64,000 nt of DNA from Rhynchonema sp. JSB1_4 (taxonomy: Eukaryota; Nematoda; Chromadorea; Monhysterida; Xyalidae): positions 1 through 64,000 of the forward strand of contig JASAMV010008341.1 in the NCBI GenBank assembly GCA_030248065.1, written 5' to 3'. The position numbers and the translations under genes are program-made. This document shows positions 11,976-29,033 of this stretch, in pieces; position 1 is the first letter of the stretch; every line of letters starts with the position of its first letter. Below the pieces are notes generated by a model that had not been told where the DNA came from, did no database searches, and saw only the letters and a program-made list of their open reading frames with translations.

Positions 11976-13500
11976 AGTGGTATTGTGCCCAGGCCTAACC
12001 CTACCCCCCTACCCGCCCCGCCCTGGTACCCTACCCGCGCCGATTTTTACCCCCAAAATGCTTATTTTTCGGTCAAAAATGCCCAAATTTCGACCGAAAG
12101 CCCTAAAAAGTGCAAAAAATCTCGCCGCGCGATATATGCACTTTTTAGTACATAAAAACAGGCACCCGAAAAAACGTGTTGTACCCTACCCGCCCCGAAA
12201 AATCTCCCCCCCCCCAACCTCCCAGGTACACTACCCCCCTACCCGCCCCGATTTTTTCCACCTATGTACCCTAACCGCCCCGCAAAAGTAGCCACAGCAC
12301 TGACCCGAGGGGGAGATAGCGTACCCGAGGGGGACCCCCTCCCCCCCCAGGAACTACACTGGGGTCAGTGAAAAAACACAAGCCCCCCTTGTATTTTAGG
12401 GAATACGGTAACTGAAACTGAAATTGAGAAAAAACGGTCTCTCTCTGCTACAATGCCGTCTTTCGAGGTTGACTATCCTCAAAATATATTATTTCCAAAT
12501 GTTCACAACCGAACTGTCTTGTTTTCAGCTCAATGGCTCGCCAGAATGTCACCGTGTCGATGTCGACAAAATGTTCAGAAAATGTTGTTTTTCTTAGATG
12601 CCATTACGATATAATTTCGCGAAAAAATGGTCGGAAAAAGAAGGAAATATTTCCTTTTTTTCCTTTTTTTCTATTCGGAAAGAAAATGATGGAAAAAATT
12701 TTTTCCTAGCTCTGCTAACCGCCTCAATTTTTGCCTAAAATGGGCATTTTTAGGCCTAAAATGGGCATTTTTAGACCTAAAATGGGTATTTTTATGATGT
12801 CAAAAGTTGCCAAAATACCGTACCCGTTGTATTGAGAATTTTTCCAAAAAGGGGCAAAAATCGGTCAAATTTTCCACCTCAAAAAGTGACTTTTTCCTGA
12901 ATTTGGGTCTTCCCAAATTTTTTGGACCCCCCCCCCGCAGGAACTACCCTGGTGACATATGACAAACACATTTTCTGTTCCGCTCAGTTCTCGGCCGCTG
13001 ATTGGTCAACACAGAAAATGCTTTGTTTCATTTATACTTTCCAATATGCCCTTAAAAACTCGTACTGGAAAATGGAAATGGAAAACTTAGACATAGAATA
13101 TTTTTCATTTCCATTTTCCACTATGACTAAGGGCGCTTTTGTTGCTGAGTCTCAGTTCTGAAGCCGGAGCATTTCGGCAGTCGCGTGTTAAGAAATTTAG
13201 GGGGAGATACTCTGTGTCTGTACCATGCTACTCTCACGAGAATTCAATTTTTATAGGTTGAAATGTGCATAAATCGCGCGGAGCGCGCAAATTTCATCCT
13301 CAAGACTTGTGCCAACTAACGATTAAAATGAAAAAACCGAGGTCCAAAACCCAAAAAAAAACAATAACGGAGGGCCCGGTTGAAAGTTTAATGAGAAGAA
13401 AAAGATGTAACACTTTCGAAAAAATTAAATTTTTGAAGCTGGGGATTGTTGACCAGTCAGCTTGTTAAAAATTGGAGGACTTAGCTCATCTTACTAGGTA
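11976..13500. other. further MITE-like debris; no gene seen
   Basis: Repeated CTACCCCCCTACCCGCCCCG blocks, isolated right ends of the same MITE family (AGGAACTACACTG near 12360, AGGAACTACCCTGG near 12950, CCACAGCACTG near 12297) and GCCTAAAATGGGCATTTTTAG repeats fill this interval. Left ends and target duplications for these fragments were not found. No coding exon was recognised. Confidence 0.55.
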
Positions 13501-13755
13501 TACTGTATGTACGTTCGCACAGGAAAAACGGAGATCATCCGAAGTTGTCACCATAAACAGCAAGGAAAAAACCAAAGTCATTTTACCATAATAAAACAAT
13601 CCAGAGGCTTGCAGTTGCCGGTCTGTTGAACCAAGCACAAAACTCCTTCAATTTTCTGTCGACGAATCAAAGCGGAACGAAGGCGACGCAAAGCACGTCA
13701 AGGAAAAGATCAGACCGGCAAAAGCAAGTAAATCGACGCTATCGTTTCGAATGAA

Positions 13756-16700
13756 ATGTTGGACGAAAGTTCGTTGGTGGAAGGCATCAGTGATGGCGTG
13801 CTGCTTGTCGTCTCGCTCATAATCGCCGTCATCATCTATCCGTTTGTGCAAATGCTGCTTAACAGGTTTGTTCTTGTTCTTTGTTTGCACCGTTACCGAA
13901 GAACCGGTTCTTTATATTTTTGGAAAAAAAACCGAAAGAAAAGTAAAAAAGAAACGATAAAGAGCGATGTTGATGTGAGCACAGCACAGAGGAGAGGAAC
14001 CCAAAACACATTTGCGGGGGATGGGGGGATTCCCCCCTAAGGGGTATCTATCTCGAGTCAACCCTCAGGGGGGGAAGCGTATCTATCTCGAGCCGACTCA
14101 AAGGGTATCTCGAGTAAGTATATTTATGCTTTTCAGAGGCAAAAATAGGTGTTTTTCAACCCCTAAAAATCGCGCGCTCCGCAAACACCCAAAAATGGTC
14201 ACTTTAGGCCATTTTTCGGCAAAAGTGTCAAAAAGTGCCCATTTTTAGGCCAGTTTTGCAGTAAAATTGCATGCAAAAAACGGCTTTTTTTCGCCTTTTG
14301 ACGGACCATAGGTGTATCTTGGGTAGCCTCTGGGGGGTATCTCGAGTAACTCCGAAACCTTCCCCCCCTACGGTATCTTGGGTCGATTGGCCTGCCACCA
14401 CACTGGACAGAACCACAACACTGTCTGGGACGTGAAACAAACCGAAAAAACCGTAGCCTCCGGGAAACATTTTCGGACCTTTTCCATAAATTTTTTTAAT
14501 TTTTGACAGAAGTTGGGGAAACATTTTTCTTCCGAATAACTTTGATCAGGCGCGGACGATATCGTTGGCTTGCAAGGGCGGATCCAGGGGGGATAGGGGC
14601 CGTGCCCCCTTTGGTCCATTTGGCCCCTGAAGAGGGGCACCGTTTCGGAAGGAAGAAGAAAAATGGGCCCCCTAAATCGCAGGATTTTCACTCTCATACA
14701 CTTCAAAAGTCCAAAAATCGTGCGCTTCGCGCGTCAAATACATCATTTTCAATGAAATTTGGCTTTCGCGCGCTTAAAAAGGGCCAAAATTTCGCGCGTC
14801 ACATTTTGCACAATATTTAGTGTGAAAAGCGCAGAATTCTACACAAGCACTGGATAAAAATGACTTCAAGAATGGAACAAGCACTAGATACAAATGACTT
14901 TTTAGATTTGTCCCCTCCCTTGGCCAAAAGCTGGATCGGCCATTGTTGGCTTGATTCAACGACTTTAGTCACAATGAGCGTCAAAAACACCCATGGACAC
15001 CACTGTAGTTGTGTAGTACTCTGCTCTTATTTACAAACATGCCTCAAATATACCATATTTGTGCTTTCCTTATCCTGATACACTGCAGCTCTTTCCGTTT
15101 TTTCGCGAAATATAAAGATTTTCCGCCAGCACAATTTTTCGTTTTATTGAAAAATTTGAGAAGCTTGAAGAAGTTAGCAGTTTTCACCAATTAAATATGC
15201 AAATAAAAGGCAAAAATTCGCAAATGGTTAAAAAATAAACCCCGTCTGAAGGAATCCATAAGCAGGAGTCCCGAAACAAATTGTCATAACAAATACACCA
15301 ATAGTCATAAACAGTGTAGTGGCAGGCAGATGGTTGCAAGGTACCCTTGGGGGGATGGAACCAGATGGTTGTATATTGCAAGGTACCCCCTGCCCAGCCT
15401 CAGAAAGGTTGCAAGGTACCCCTAGGGTCCGAAAAACGGGCGTTTTTTTGCATGCATTATACTGCAAAATTGGCCAAAAAATTGGTACTTTTTTTGCATT
15501 TTGGCCGAAAATTTGCCTAAAATAGCTATTATATGGAGGTTTGCGCGCGGAGCGCGCGATTTTTGGAGTTTTGAGGTCGAAAAATACCCATTTTTGCTTA
15601 TGAAAACGATAAATTGATGGTTACAAGGTACCTACCCTTCCCCCCAAGGGGTGGTTGCAAGGTACCTACCCCTTAGGGGGGAATCCCCCCAGCCACTACA
15701 CTGGTCATAAACCTTGTTATAATCATGGTTTGTGGCTGGCGGATCCCCGTTCTGTGTGGATAACGTGTTCTTGCGACTCGTTATAGTCATAAATTCCATA
15801 TGGTCATGTAATTTGCAGGTCCTGTTGACATGGCTGGCACGAAGTTTCACTGTAGCACTAATTACTGCTCATAAAAAATTCCATCGCTACAAATTAATTT
15901 CAGAAACCAACCCCCTCATGGCATTCACCCCACCCAGCTGCCGATCATACAAGAATTTCGTCGCATGCTCGGACTCACCCCACCGCGCACTGAAACATCA
16001 GCTGAGCCGCAGCGCCAAACCAACGTGAACAACAATCATGCGGATTCGGGCCACAATGGTAACGTTGCTGATGATGATGTTTCAAGGCAAGGACTAAACG
16101 GACACAATGGTCACCCAGCTGCCATCGAGCCAACTGCGCCGCCATATAATCATGACCACATGTGCCCCATCTGCTTTCAGCCGGCCATATTTGCTGTCAA
16201 GACGAATTGCGGACACTTGTTCTGCTGTGAGTTGATAGGTGTGGCCATGCATTTATGTAGTTTGAGCTGATCCGTGGGTGGACCGTTTCGCTTCCTTTTT
16301 CATCTGTGTGCTGAAGCGTCGGTATTTTCTCAATAATTTTGTCAAAGAAGCGCAATCAGGTCAGTATGTTGTGGACGATCAGAAAGCTGTGTTCAGTTGG
16401 GTTGGGACGTTGGGAAATAAAAACGTCAGGATACCCGGATGCCCCTGGCCGAAAATTCAGGGTGCCAGACCAGGGGGAAGTTGGCCCATGATTAGGGTTA
16501 GAGGTCGGGGGGTACCCGACACCCGACATCTGAAAATACCCGACACCCGACATTTGAGAAAAAAAGCCGACACCCGACAGTTCCAAAAAAACCCGACACC
16601 CGACATCTAGTTTGGAAAAAACCCGACACCCGACACCTGTTTTTGGACCAAAAACAGGCAAATTTTTGCTCCTTTGCACTATTAGTGCAATTTTTTGGAT

Positions 16701-18130
16701 CAAGTGACTGAATTCAAGTATTTTCACACGAAATAAACACAAAAATGACACATTCTGCGTCTTCGGAAACATTTGGTTCGAAGAAAATTTTCTCTCAAAA
16801 TTCTTTCCTCGGCAAAACTGATGTTTTGAACCGTACGTGTCGGCTGTCGGGTGTCGGGTCCCAAAAAACCCGACACCCGACACCTGGAGGCACCCGACAC
16901 CCGACACCTACACTTTTTTGGCACCCGACAGCCGACACCCGACATCTCTCTAACCCTACCCAGGATACCCCATAATCTGCGAGGTTAATTTGAAAAAACA
17001 TAGCAATGGCGTATTTACCATGGTAAAAAAACGAGCGAATCAGGAGGTGCTTGTTCTGCCTAGCGACTTCTGGCAAATTTAAGGAGAAAACGGTCGATTT
17101 TTTTGATAATTTTCTTCGCTTTTGGAGTCAGATACCATTGGCCAAAAAATCAGGATACCATGAGATCCTCATCCAAAAAATTAGAATGCCAATGCTGGGT
17201 TGGGTATCTTAGGGGGCAATTCGCCCCTTCCTAACAACGATACCACCGGGTCTGTTCGCCGTTGTTTTATTGCGCGCGCTAGTGGACATCTTTTTTGGCC
17301 GCATTTTTGTTGCACTGACTGCTCAGCGTGCTGCGCCGCGCATCCAAAGGTGCATTGCTCACAGGTCAATTCATAAATGTATTCAAAAAGTAATTGGCAG
17401 CAGCTATTTCCCATCCCAGCCAACTGCATAATCACGTACTGGCGTCACGTGGCGTCCCTGTTTCAACCGGTGTCCTGTCCTGTGTGTCGTACGCAAGTGG
17501 CACTCTTGTTGAACATGTTTGACGAGGCGGATCCGAACGAACCCGGAAGACTCGAGGCACAGAGCAACGTCAATGACTATAACAGACGATTCAGTGGACA
17601 GAGACGGCCGGTCGGTTTGCTTTTCGTACTTTCAAGATGTGCTCAGGGTTCTATCATCAGATGATCACTTGTGTGGTGCCCCATCTACAAAAATTTCTAT
17701 TCCTGATCCGCACTGAAAAAGAGGGCAAACTGCACCGTGATGTTTCACTCAGCTTGGTTCCACCAAAAAATTTTGTGTCGCGCTCAAGAAGGAACCGCCC
17801 TGTTCCTTCCTTCCTATGACTTCCCCAATCATCCGACACAAACAAGAGTTCTCAAACCCTTTCCAGCTAATTGACCACATCCGCGATCTGCCCGTGCTGC
17901 TGCCGTATCTGTTCCGTCAATTATTCAGCTTTAATGGTCTGGTGTGGATGTTTCGATTGCGCATACTTCTCTGTCTGTTTGGTCTGCTCATCTACATTCT
18001 ATCGCCACTCGACGTCATACCCGAGGCCGTCTTTGGCATATTCGGGCTGTTGGACGATGTGTTCATAGCGTTTGTGCTCATGTTGTACATTACGATGGCG
18101 CTCGGACAGTTCATGGCCAATCAGGAGTGA
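13756..18130 (+). CDS. RNF170: E3 ubiquitin ligase RNF170 homologue (4 exons)
   Basis: Exons 13756-13865, 15904-16226, 17420-17610 and 17867-18130 join in phase to 295 codons (human RNF170 is about 258). RNF170 is an ER-membrane RING ligase that ubiquitinates activated IP3 receptors. Residues 3-14 (DESSLVEGISDG) match the conserved N-terminus and precede a membrane helix (~15-35). A poorly conserved linker leads to a complete C3HC4 RING: CPIC at 124-127, NCGHLFC at 138-144, Cys147, CPVC at 164-167. The NDYNRRFSGQ motif follows. The C-terminal DUF1232-type membrane domain (~240-283) contains LSPLDVIPE. Donors are GTTTGT, GTGAGT and GTCGGT. Intron 1 (2.0 kb) holds two MITEs and intron 2 holds a CCCGACA minisatellite. 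The start at 13756 was chosen by homology; an additional upstream exon is not excluded. Confidence 0.92.
13990..14403. repeat. MITE-like repeat related to the CAGTGTAGTGGC family
   Basis: GGGGTATCTATCTCGAGTC-type units repeat at 14039, 14080, 14100 and 14335. The core includes AAAATCGCGCGCTCCGC, and the right end GGCCTGCCACCACACTGG resembles the family terminus. No left end or target duplication was found, so the boundaries are approximate. Confidence 0.45.
14573..14945. mobile_element. hAT-like MITE in RNF170 intron 1
   Basis: Element beginning CAAGGGCGGATCCAGG and ending CTGGATCGGCCATTG, flanked by the perfect 8-bp repeat TTGGCTTG (14565-14572 and 14946-14953). A diverged reverse-oriented relative lies in the transporter gene's intron 2 (about 25190-25545), sharing GGATCCAGCTTTTGGCC and the AAATGACTT...AAGCACT core. 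Confidence 0.8.
15312..15703. mobile_element. hAT-like MITE (CAGTGTAGTGGC ends) in RNF170 intron 1
   Basis: 392-bp element with ends CAGTGTAGTGGC / GCCACTACACTG, flanked by the perfect 8-bp repeat GTCATAAA (15304-15311 and 15704-15711). GGTTGCAAGGTACC units sit at both ends and the core contains GCGCGCGGAGCGCGCG. Same family as the copy at 11577-11949. It ends about 200 bp upstream of RNF170 exon 2. Confidence 0.85.
16500..16960. repeat. CCCGACA minisatellite in RNF170 intron 2
   Basis: ACCCGACACCCGACA(TCTG) units occur as two blocks (about 16515-16640 and 16855-16960). The blocks are separated by ~200 bp of unrelated A/T-rich sequence. Related inverted GTCGGGTGTCGGGT occurs at about 16840. 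Confidence 0.8.
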
Positions 18131-18557
18131 TTTATTGATTGATTTGATTTGGTTGATTAATCAGAATTTGTCGATTCGATGTCTGACGAGAGATCTTACA
18201 CATACTCTATATATACATCGGTACTTGCCCACTTCGAATATTGTAGCCGTGTGTTCATTTTTTCTCTTTGTGGCAGTCCAGTTTGTGGGTGATATTCACA
18301 GAATCTCTGTCAAACACCGGCGAGCTATATGATGCTAATGCGTGCGGCTATTGAGCACCAATTTCCGTCGCTGATGTTTGACATAAAAATAGAACAACGG
18401 TAAGCGATAGCTTGAGAAACAAAGCAAGAGTCGCCTGTGTGTTATCCGTAATGCTTTCAGGATTTGTTGTTTGAGCATTTTAGGGTTGTTTCGGGCATGT
18501 TTGCTCATTGTCACATGCGCTCATGATAATTTCCAGAATATTACTGCCGTGTGTATA

Positions 18558-18796
18558 AGGGCTCCACCAGATAGACCCGAAACCCGAAACATAAATTTTT
18601 TCTATGTCCATGTTTCGGGTTTTGAAAAAAAAACCCGAAACACAAAGCATGATAATCGAAAATGTTTTGGTCTTGCCACTTGTAGCTGACGTGAACAATT
18701 TATACAGTCAGTCGAAACATTTGCGATTATCATGCTTTGTGTTTCGGGTCTCGGGGTTTTTTTTCAAAACCCGAAACATTATCTGGTGGACCCCTA
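18558..18796. repeat. small foldback element between RNF170 and NME6
   Basis: The ends GGGCTCCACCAGAT / ATCTGGTGGACCCC face each other. The interior has inverted blocks of ACCCGAAACACAAAGCATGA / TCATGCTTTGTGTTTCGGGT. The arms are unequal (an extra CCCGAAAC block on the left). It has no coding content. The remaining sequence from 18131 to 19392 shows no other gene and presumably includes the RNF170 3' UTR and the NME6 promoter. Confidence 0.7.
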
Positions 18797-19392
18797 AGCG
18801 TTGTGCACGCCTCCTCCTTTGGCTCTCGTTCCTGGAACTTGTTCGCACAAAACGTTACTTGTACGCACGGTACTAATGTTCTGAACTTTGCCACAAAGTC
18901 TCGTTTCGGTTACTTTCTGTGTCACCTAGCTCACCTTGTCTTTTTACCTGACCAACGTGGAAGTAAGTCGCCTGGGCCTCAGACGCGCATTATACGGTAC
19001 GTTTTGCCAATTTCAGTCTCTTTAACAACTTGAAAGGTGGCATCCACCTGTACACCAGCTCAATGTCAAACCCGGTTGTATTGTATTTTCCGGCGTTGTA
19101 TTTTCAGTTTCCATTGTGTTTGTTTTCATGCCTCACGTACTCGACACATTTCTGATTTTTCTTGTTCTCTTGTCTGCAACACCCTGGTGCTCCCACTCAC
19201 GCACAACGTAAATGCAAATGAATACGAAAATAAAAGGTCAGATTCGGTGAGATTCACTCGTTAATCGTTATTAATTTCATGGTGTTGAATCACTGAGATA
19301 AGATATTTTATGCAGTGGTTGGTGTTGAGTTGACAGTTTTCAAGTCTCTAACATCCTGATTATTCAAGGTGATCGATCTCGCAAGTTCTACC

Positions 19393-20743
19393 ATGGAGAA
19401 AGCGGTGAGATTCACATTCGCTATCATGAAACCGGACGTCGCGTCACACCCACCTTTGGCTTGGGTTGGTTTCAAAGTGCGGTCTGAGGTTTCACTCGTG
19501 CATTTTTTTGCCATTTTTGGTGGAATTTGCACCTGGAATTATGTCATTGTGTCTATAAATAAGACCACCTAAAATTCGGACATGTGTGGATATTGTACGG
19601 GCGGGATGGATATTGAAAAAAACGTTTCCCCAGAAGCTGAACCTCGCCCGGAATATTTAATTGAATTCTTTTGGCTAAAATACCGTTCGCTGCCTCAAAA
19701 TATCTGAGCTTGTGGTGCACCATGAATTTAGGGAGCCGCTGTTTGTGACTCGCTGTTATGTCCGGACCACCTGCCATTCAGGAGGTGACGCGTCGCATCT
19801 ATCGTGGTGGTCTCTCAATTGCATTTGCGTGTCGCAAGCGCTTGCATCGCTCGGTTGTTGAACAATTCTACAAGGAACATGAAGGTGGTTTTTTCGTTTA
19901 TTGTTTACGCTTGCTATTATTATATTCATGATCCTGCTTGATTTTTATCTGGGTATAACTAGGGTAAGTGCTTGCAAAAGAAACTGCCATTTCATATTTT
20001 CAGGCAGGTTCTATCATGACCGACTTGTGGCACACATGGCCAGGTATGAGCCATTTTTATGACCCAACCTGTTCAAAAAGTTGTCCATTTCCAGTGGTCC
20101 GATAATCGGTTTAGTGTTGAAAAGCGCCGATCCCTCCATTAACGCCATAGAGCGATGGCGTGAAATTATGGGCCCGACAAAAGTTTATCGGTTGGTTGCT
20201 TTTTTCACTTCGTCAATTTTTTCAATGGGCAAGGTTTCAGAAAAATTGACCAGTTTCAATTGATTTTCAGAACAGTGCACAGTGATCCTGGCTCGCTCAG
20301 AGGATATTTCGGGCTGACCGACACAAGGAATTGTGTGCATGGATGTGGTGAGTGGGCGCAACGTTTACGTATGTTTTGTGAAACATCACCCAGCCGTGTT
20401 TGGTCATAGTTCCATACTGAGCAATTTATAATGAGGTTAGCCTTGCTGACTCAGGATTGCTGTGCCTGACAAGAACCAGTTTCGAATCGCTAACCTGCTT
20501 GCCGGCTCCGTATTTTTGCCTCAACAGGGAACTATGATCGTTGCCTGAAGATAACGGAGTCGATGGCCAAGTGGGTACGAAGAAAAAGTCGACAACCACA
20601 TCAATAACATTTTTGCAGATTCCCCGTCAAGCATGCTTAACGAATTCACAACAATATTTCCGGATCTCAAGCCGGATTCGTTTGAACAGCAATCCGTAGA
20701 TGACGGCCGCTTGAAGGAAATCGTATTTGACGGGACTTTATGA
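19393..20743 (+). CDS. NME6: nucleoside diphosphate kinase 6 homologue (6 exons)
   Basis: Exons 19393-19464, 19782-19884, 20004-20043, 20095-20190, 20271-20347 and 20619-20743 join in phase to 170 codons. NME6 is a divergent group II NDP kinase (phosphate transfer between nucleoside di- and triphosphates via phospho-histidine), reported mainly from mitochondria in vertebrates. The start matches the family strand (TFAIMKPD, residues 8-15). EQFYKEHEG and MASGPI (~70-75) match the substrate region, MGPTKVYR follows (~97-104), and GYFGLTDTRNCVHGCD places the catalytic histidine at residue 127. The tail NEFTTIFPD matches the NME6-specific C-terminus. The ATG at 19393 sits in an ACCATGG context. 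Introns are 51-317 bp; introns 1 and 4 both start GTTGGT. The exon 1 donor was chosen because it restores the family alignment without a gap. Confidence 0.92.
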
Positions 20744-21730
20744 CGAAAATCATTATTTATTGCTGTGATAATGATACGCGAAACCGATCTTGCGTGTGAT
20801 TTTTGTCATTTCTTCAAGTTTCGGCTGAAAATTGCTTCCGTGGCCCGATAAGTTTTTTTGTGGGACAAAAATAATTGAAACTCGTTTTGTGCCGCACTTT
20901 GGAACTTGATGATGATAAACAAGAACAGTTTTGCTGTTTTTCAGCTTTGTGGCTCTCCAACATTTTGAAATTGAAAGTAATACAGGCAAACAATGTGGCA
21001 AATATTATGGCACTTGTTATTTGCACAATGACGATCTCCCACAAGAAATGGGCAAGCGCAATCTTGCACACCTGCCTGGCCTGCCACACCTGCTTGCAAG
21101 ATAGATGTGTGATTTGCGTAATTTAACCGGAGGAATTTATTTCAACACAAACTTTTTCTTGCGGTTGATCATACAACATGAACGTTTTGTTTGTTGTTTG
21201 ATGGTCGGGGTACGCGTGTCATCACCTTATCAGTTCGGTATTGCGTGAACATTCTGCATGTATAATCGGACAAGCAAGTGCAGGTAGTATTTACGAAAGC
21301 GATTGTGGGCTCAATTGCAGACGAAAATTACAAAACAGAATTGCAATTCACGTCACAATCATATTGGAGAATGTGGCTCAATAACAGAGTGACAGCGAGT
21401 CAAAATGACACCGCTGATTATTCTTTTATGTTGTGGATTAAAAAAAGAAGGAACGCGCGCATCTGAGTTGTGAAGAAAAAGTGCAATGTTCGGTCTCCAA
21501 ACAGCAAACTTGTTCTTTCAAAACTCGAAAAGCCCTTTCCGAAAAAGTATTTTGCGCGGATGGTTGTTACTTGGTCCTTTGAATATTATTGTATCATTCA
21601 GATTATAAACAATGTTTATTTTATAATCTGGAAGAAACTGAATGATTCCCAAAGATTTCCAACATCTGACAAATTTGGTCTCCAGATGTTGAAAAGAATG
21701 ACATTATAAGCAATCGCTTTCATCAGCGAA
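20744..21730. other. intergenic; nothing recognised
   Basis: The 3' flank of NME6 and upstream of the unassigned leader exon. Only short open frames without family similarity were seen. Confidence 0.4.
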
Positions 21731-23265
21731 ATGTATCTATTTTCACGACTACAACTGCTGTTGGCTTTGTGTGTGATTGTTTTGGCTTATGTCCCGTACC
21801 ATCTAAGTGGTAAGTGATTACTTTTTTTCTACAGTAAATGCGTTTTTACACAACTACGGCAGTTATGCTGCGCGAAGTTTTGGTACGAAAGCAGAGTATC
21901 AAACTGGTGATCTTGGCCTGTTTAGAAAAACTACGTGTCAAATTGGTGACCGTCGCTGGAGTGCAACCGAATGTGTCTTTGTCATTGTCACCAGACTGGA
22001 TTTCCGACAATTTTCTAAATAACACCGACTTCGGCCGACCCATAAAAACTGCTTATTTATGTTTTTCTGGGAGCAGCACCAACGATGGTCAAAATCAGCA
22101 GCAGCAGTAAATCTCATAGCGTCGAGTGGCACGTGACGTGACCACGGCAGATATGATCATCACCATACATCGGTTCCGATCTGATACCGGTCCAATAGGA
22201 AGTCCACAGAGATCTGCGTTTTTGTTGCCGCGCCCGTTTCGACCTGCTGTCGCACACAGGTGGTGTACCAGATGATCGTCAGTGCGAAATGCACCAGCTG
22301 GCCAGAGCACGTGAACCCAAAATGACACAAGTTCATATTACGGTTGCGAGTCTCACAATATTGCAGCTCGCTACCTTGAGCGCAACCACGAGATACACGA
22401 GTGGTTCCATCAAAACGCGCGTTGCATCAGCAACTACTGTCATCACGTGCCGTTCACGATTGGTGAGGATCAACTGTCACTCATACCAACATCGTTCAGC
22501 ATCGGACAGGCGCTCAGTCTGGCCAGACAGTTTGACGGCATCTTGTGCAGGTTAGGGCTGTACCCGTATAGGCAATCCGCCAGCTCATGGCACTCAACGC
22601 ACACACAGGCTACATGCTACATCACTGCCGTCAATGAATGCATATCTATTCTCTGCAGTTATCCGTTGAAAGGTTCCCAAACTTTGCGTCACTGCAGAAA
22701 AGTGTTACGCCAAGCAGCAAATGAAAACCGGATAAATCTAAAAGTGGTCATCAAAGTATGACACTGGCCCAAAGTGTGCATTTTGTTTACGCAAGTGGCG
22801 CACTGTGGGCAGTGCCATGAGCTGATGGATTGCCTGTGCCCACGTGTGCGGATCTGACTTATCTAGCTAAGGGTCCCGCGGAAAACCAGGGGCCCCCCGG
22901 GGGCCAGACCCCCCCCCCCTATACCATATGCTGCCGACAATAGGCGACCCGCGTGCACTCGCTTATCGGCGGACCCGCAGCCTGGTTGCTGTGAGATCTG
23001 TACCTGAATCGTGGCTGAATTCCGCCACCACGCGCATTACTTGTGGTTTCGGAGGTGAGTGTTGTTCATCCTTTTCATGACAACGAGTGACGTGATCCGA
23101 ACTTGGTGCAAATTCCCCCCATTCAGCATGGTGAACGACTTTCAAGACGGCAAACTAATGATGTGCATCCGAACGTACTGTCCCGAAGCGTATCACGACT
23201 TGGTGTCCGTGGCTCGGGCAATGACAACCACGTATGGCATCAACTGCGATTTCGGCTATCGGTGA
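21731..23265 (+). CDS. unassigned multi-exon gene with signal peptide (model incomplete)
   Basis: I do not recognise this gene. A first exon (21731-21809) encodes a hydrophobic leader, MYLFSRLQLLLALCVIVLAY, and ends at a good donor (GTAAGT). Downstream are three open stretches with splice-like borders. The first is about 21860-22060, where an AG at 21857-21858 continues the phase into VMLREVLVRKQSIKL and a further hydrophobic segment. The second is about 22330-22551, a Cys/His-containing stretch ending at GTTAGG. The third is 23127-23265, a Cys-containing C-terminal stretch ending in TGA. I could not join all exons in one phase, so the order and number are provisional. It could be one secreted or type II membrane protein, or two gene fragments. 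Confidence 0.3.
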
Positions 23266-24517
23266 TCTATTAACGATCGACATAAACTGCAAAATGGCCA
23301 TCCAAATTGTGTCAGATTTATCGCGAAATAAAAAGTTTCCTGGAGATACACGCTTCGTCTGTCTTTCACAACGCACCGCAGAAAACAGAATACACGCAGC
23401 GGGTGCCTTGAGGTTGCGATGAGATGACTTCACGTCACGTCACAGTCACATAAACTACCCCGTACCCGTCTCGCAGTTTATCTCACAATGTTGTGTGAAC
23501 TAGCTGAACGAGCTGTTTGCGAGCGAGCTTATCTTGTTTGGCTTGAATCCAGGTATGTATAAGGGCAGCACAGGCGCCGAGAAGAAATGTCATCGCTCCG
23601 GGCGAAAGCTGCTGGCTGAACCAGAATTTTTGTGCGCTCCTTGTGCTGCTGGAAGTTTGAAACATTCTGAAATCATTTTTTTTGTTTTCCCCTGCCAACA
23701 CAAGTCTGTGTACGTGCAGCTTGCTGCATGTTACGTACAGTATATCGTAAATACGTGCTTCTCCCTCATCTCGTTAATGAGTAACCTATGCACTATAATG
23801 TACAACGTTGCTGAATTGCAACTTATCGGTCAACCAACACTGTGTATGCTGATGTTAATGGTCAATAAAAACGGCTGCTTGCCCCTTTTATGGTCCTAAA
23901 TGCCTTCTTTTGCAAGGTTGCCAAAATTGATAGCATTCAATCAGCTTCGTTTTTTGCGCTGCTAATGTGTTTTTGTGGGTATAGCTCTCACTTCCGTGGG
24001 CAGGGTAAACATAAACATGTACCAGCGCGTGGTTCAGCCTTGTGACAATTTTTGTACAGGTGCCACCACAACAACAACCCTCCGGGTTTTTCAAAGTTCA
24101 GATTATTTTCTCATACAAGGGATGGGCGGTGCACCAGGTCATCGTCAGTGCGAATGCAAAAAGGTACCACGCTTGGTGCATGCACATGAATGCGCACCCT
24201 GTATTCCCTGCTTATAGAGCAACTGGCACTCATGCACGTTCCCATACATAGCATCGTCATTTGAAATGGTGAAATAGAAGGTGTCCCCTGATCGTTCGAA
24301 GTTCTACATTGAATCAATTGATAACTTCTTCAGAACTAAAGTCTCAACCACCAATATAAAAATGCTAATAGTTCTCGACAGAGAGACGGACTTGCTCTCG
24401 GTCGTCGGCAGTCACAGTTCAGCATCGGTTTGTTGGTGATTTGATAATTTTATTAACCGCACAGTTTATGATATCCCACTGTTTATACAAAATTCGTAAA
24501 ATGGTTATGCTTGTCAG
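23266..24517. other. intergenic or 5' part of the transporter gene
   Basis: No convincing exon. The interval contains one copy of a ~33-bp dispersed repeat (24128-24158, GGTGCACCAGGTCATCGTC...). The missing first coding exon of the transporter is expected here or upstream of 24518. Confidence 0.4.
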
Positions 24518-28712
<4,195 letters not shown>

Positions 28713-29033
28713 TATTTGGTTCGCTGAATTCGTGCGCTTAACAACGTATCCACGCTATACTGATTCTAATCCAGGTAATGAATGGTACCATTGATTACTA
28801 CTGTGCTCCTCCAATTTATTGTGAACTGAATATTTTTTCGCACGCATGTTTTTATTGCTATACCTCAAAACCCAGTGATTTAATTATTCTGATTGCAAAA
28901 GCAGCATTTTCAACTTCCTTTTAACCTGAGATTTTCTATTGTCCATTATGCTGATACTGATATGTCCTTGGCTCTCACGAAAATACAGTCACTCGAATAT
29001 CAGTTTCCGTCTGGATGACTGTGTGCTCTCGGC

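Noticed and set aside
9597..12360. One large composite transposon between the CAGTGTAGTTCCTGG end at 9597 and the matching right end at 12360
   Set aside because: The flanks (CCTGGCGC and GGGTCAGT) do not form a target duplication, and the interior contains independently inserted MITEs and satellite.
20521..20575. An extra NME6 exon between exons 5 and 6
   Set aside because: A CAG-bounded open stretch exists, but exons 5 and 6 already join in phase and match the family without a gap.
21731..23265. Fukutin-like or other glycosyltransferase identity for the unassigned gene
   Set aside because: The signal-anchor leader and Cys spacing looked faintly similar, but no diagnostic motif aligned and the exons do not join in one phase.
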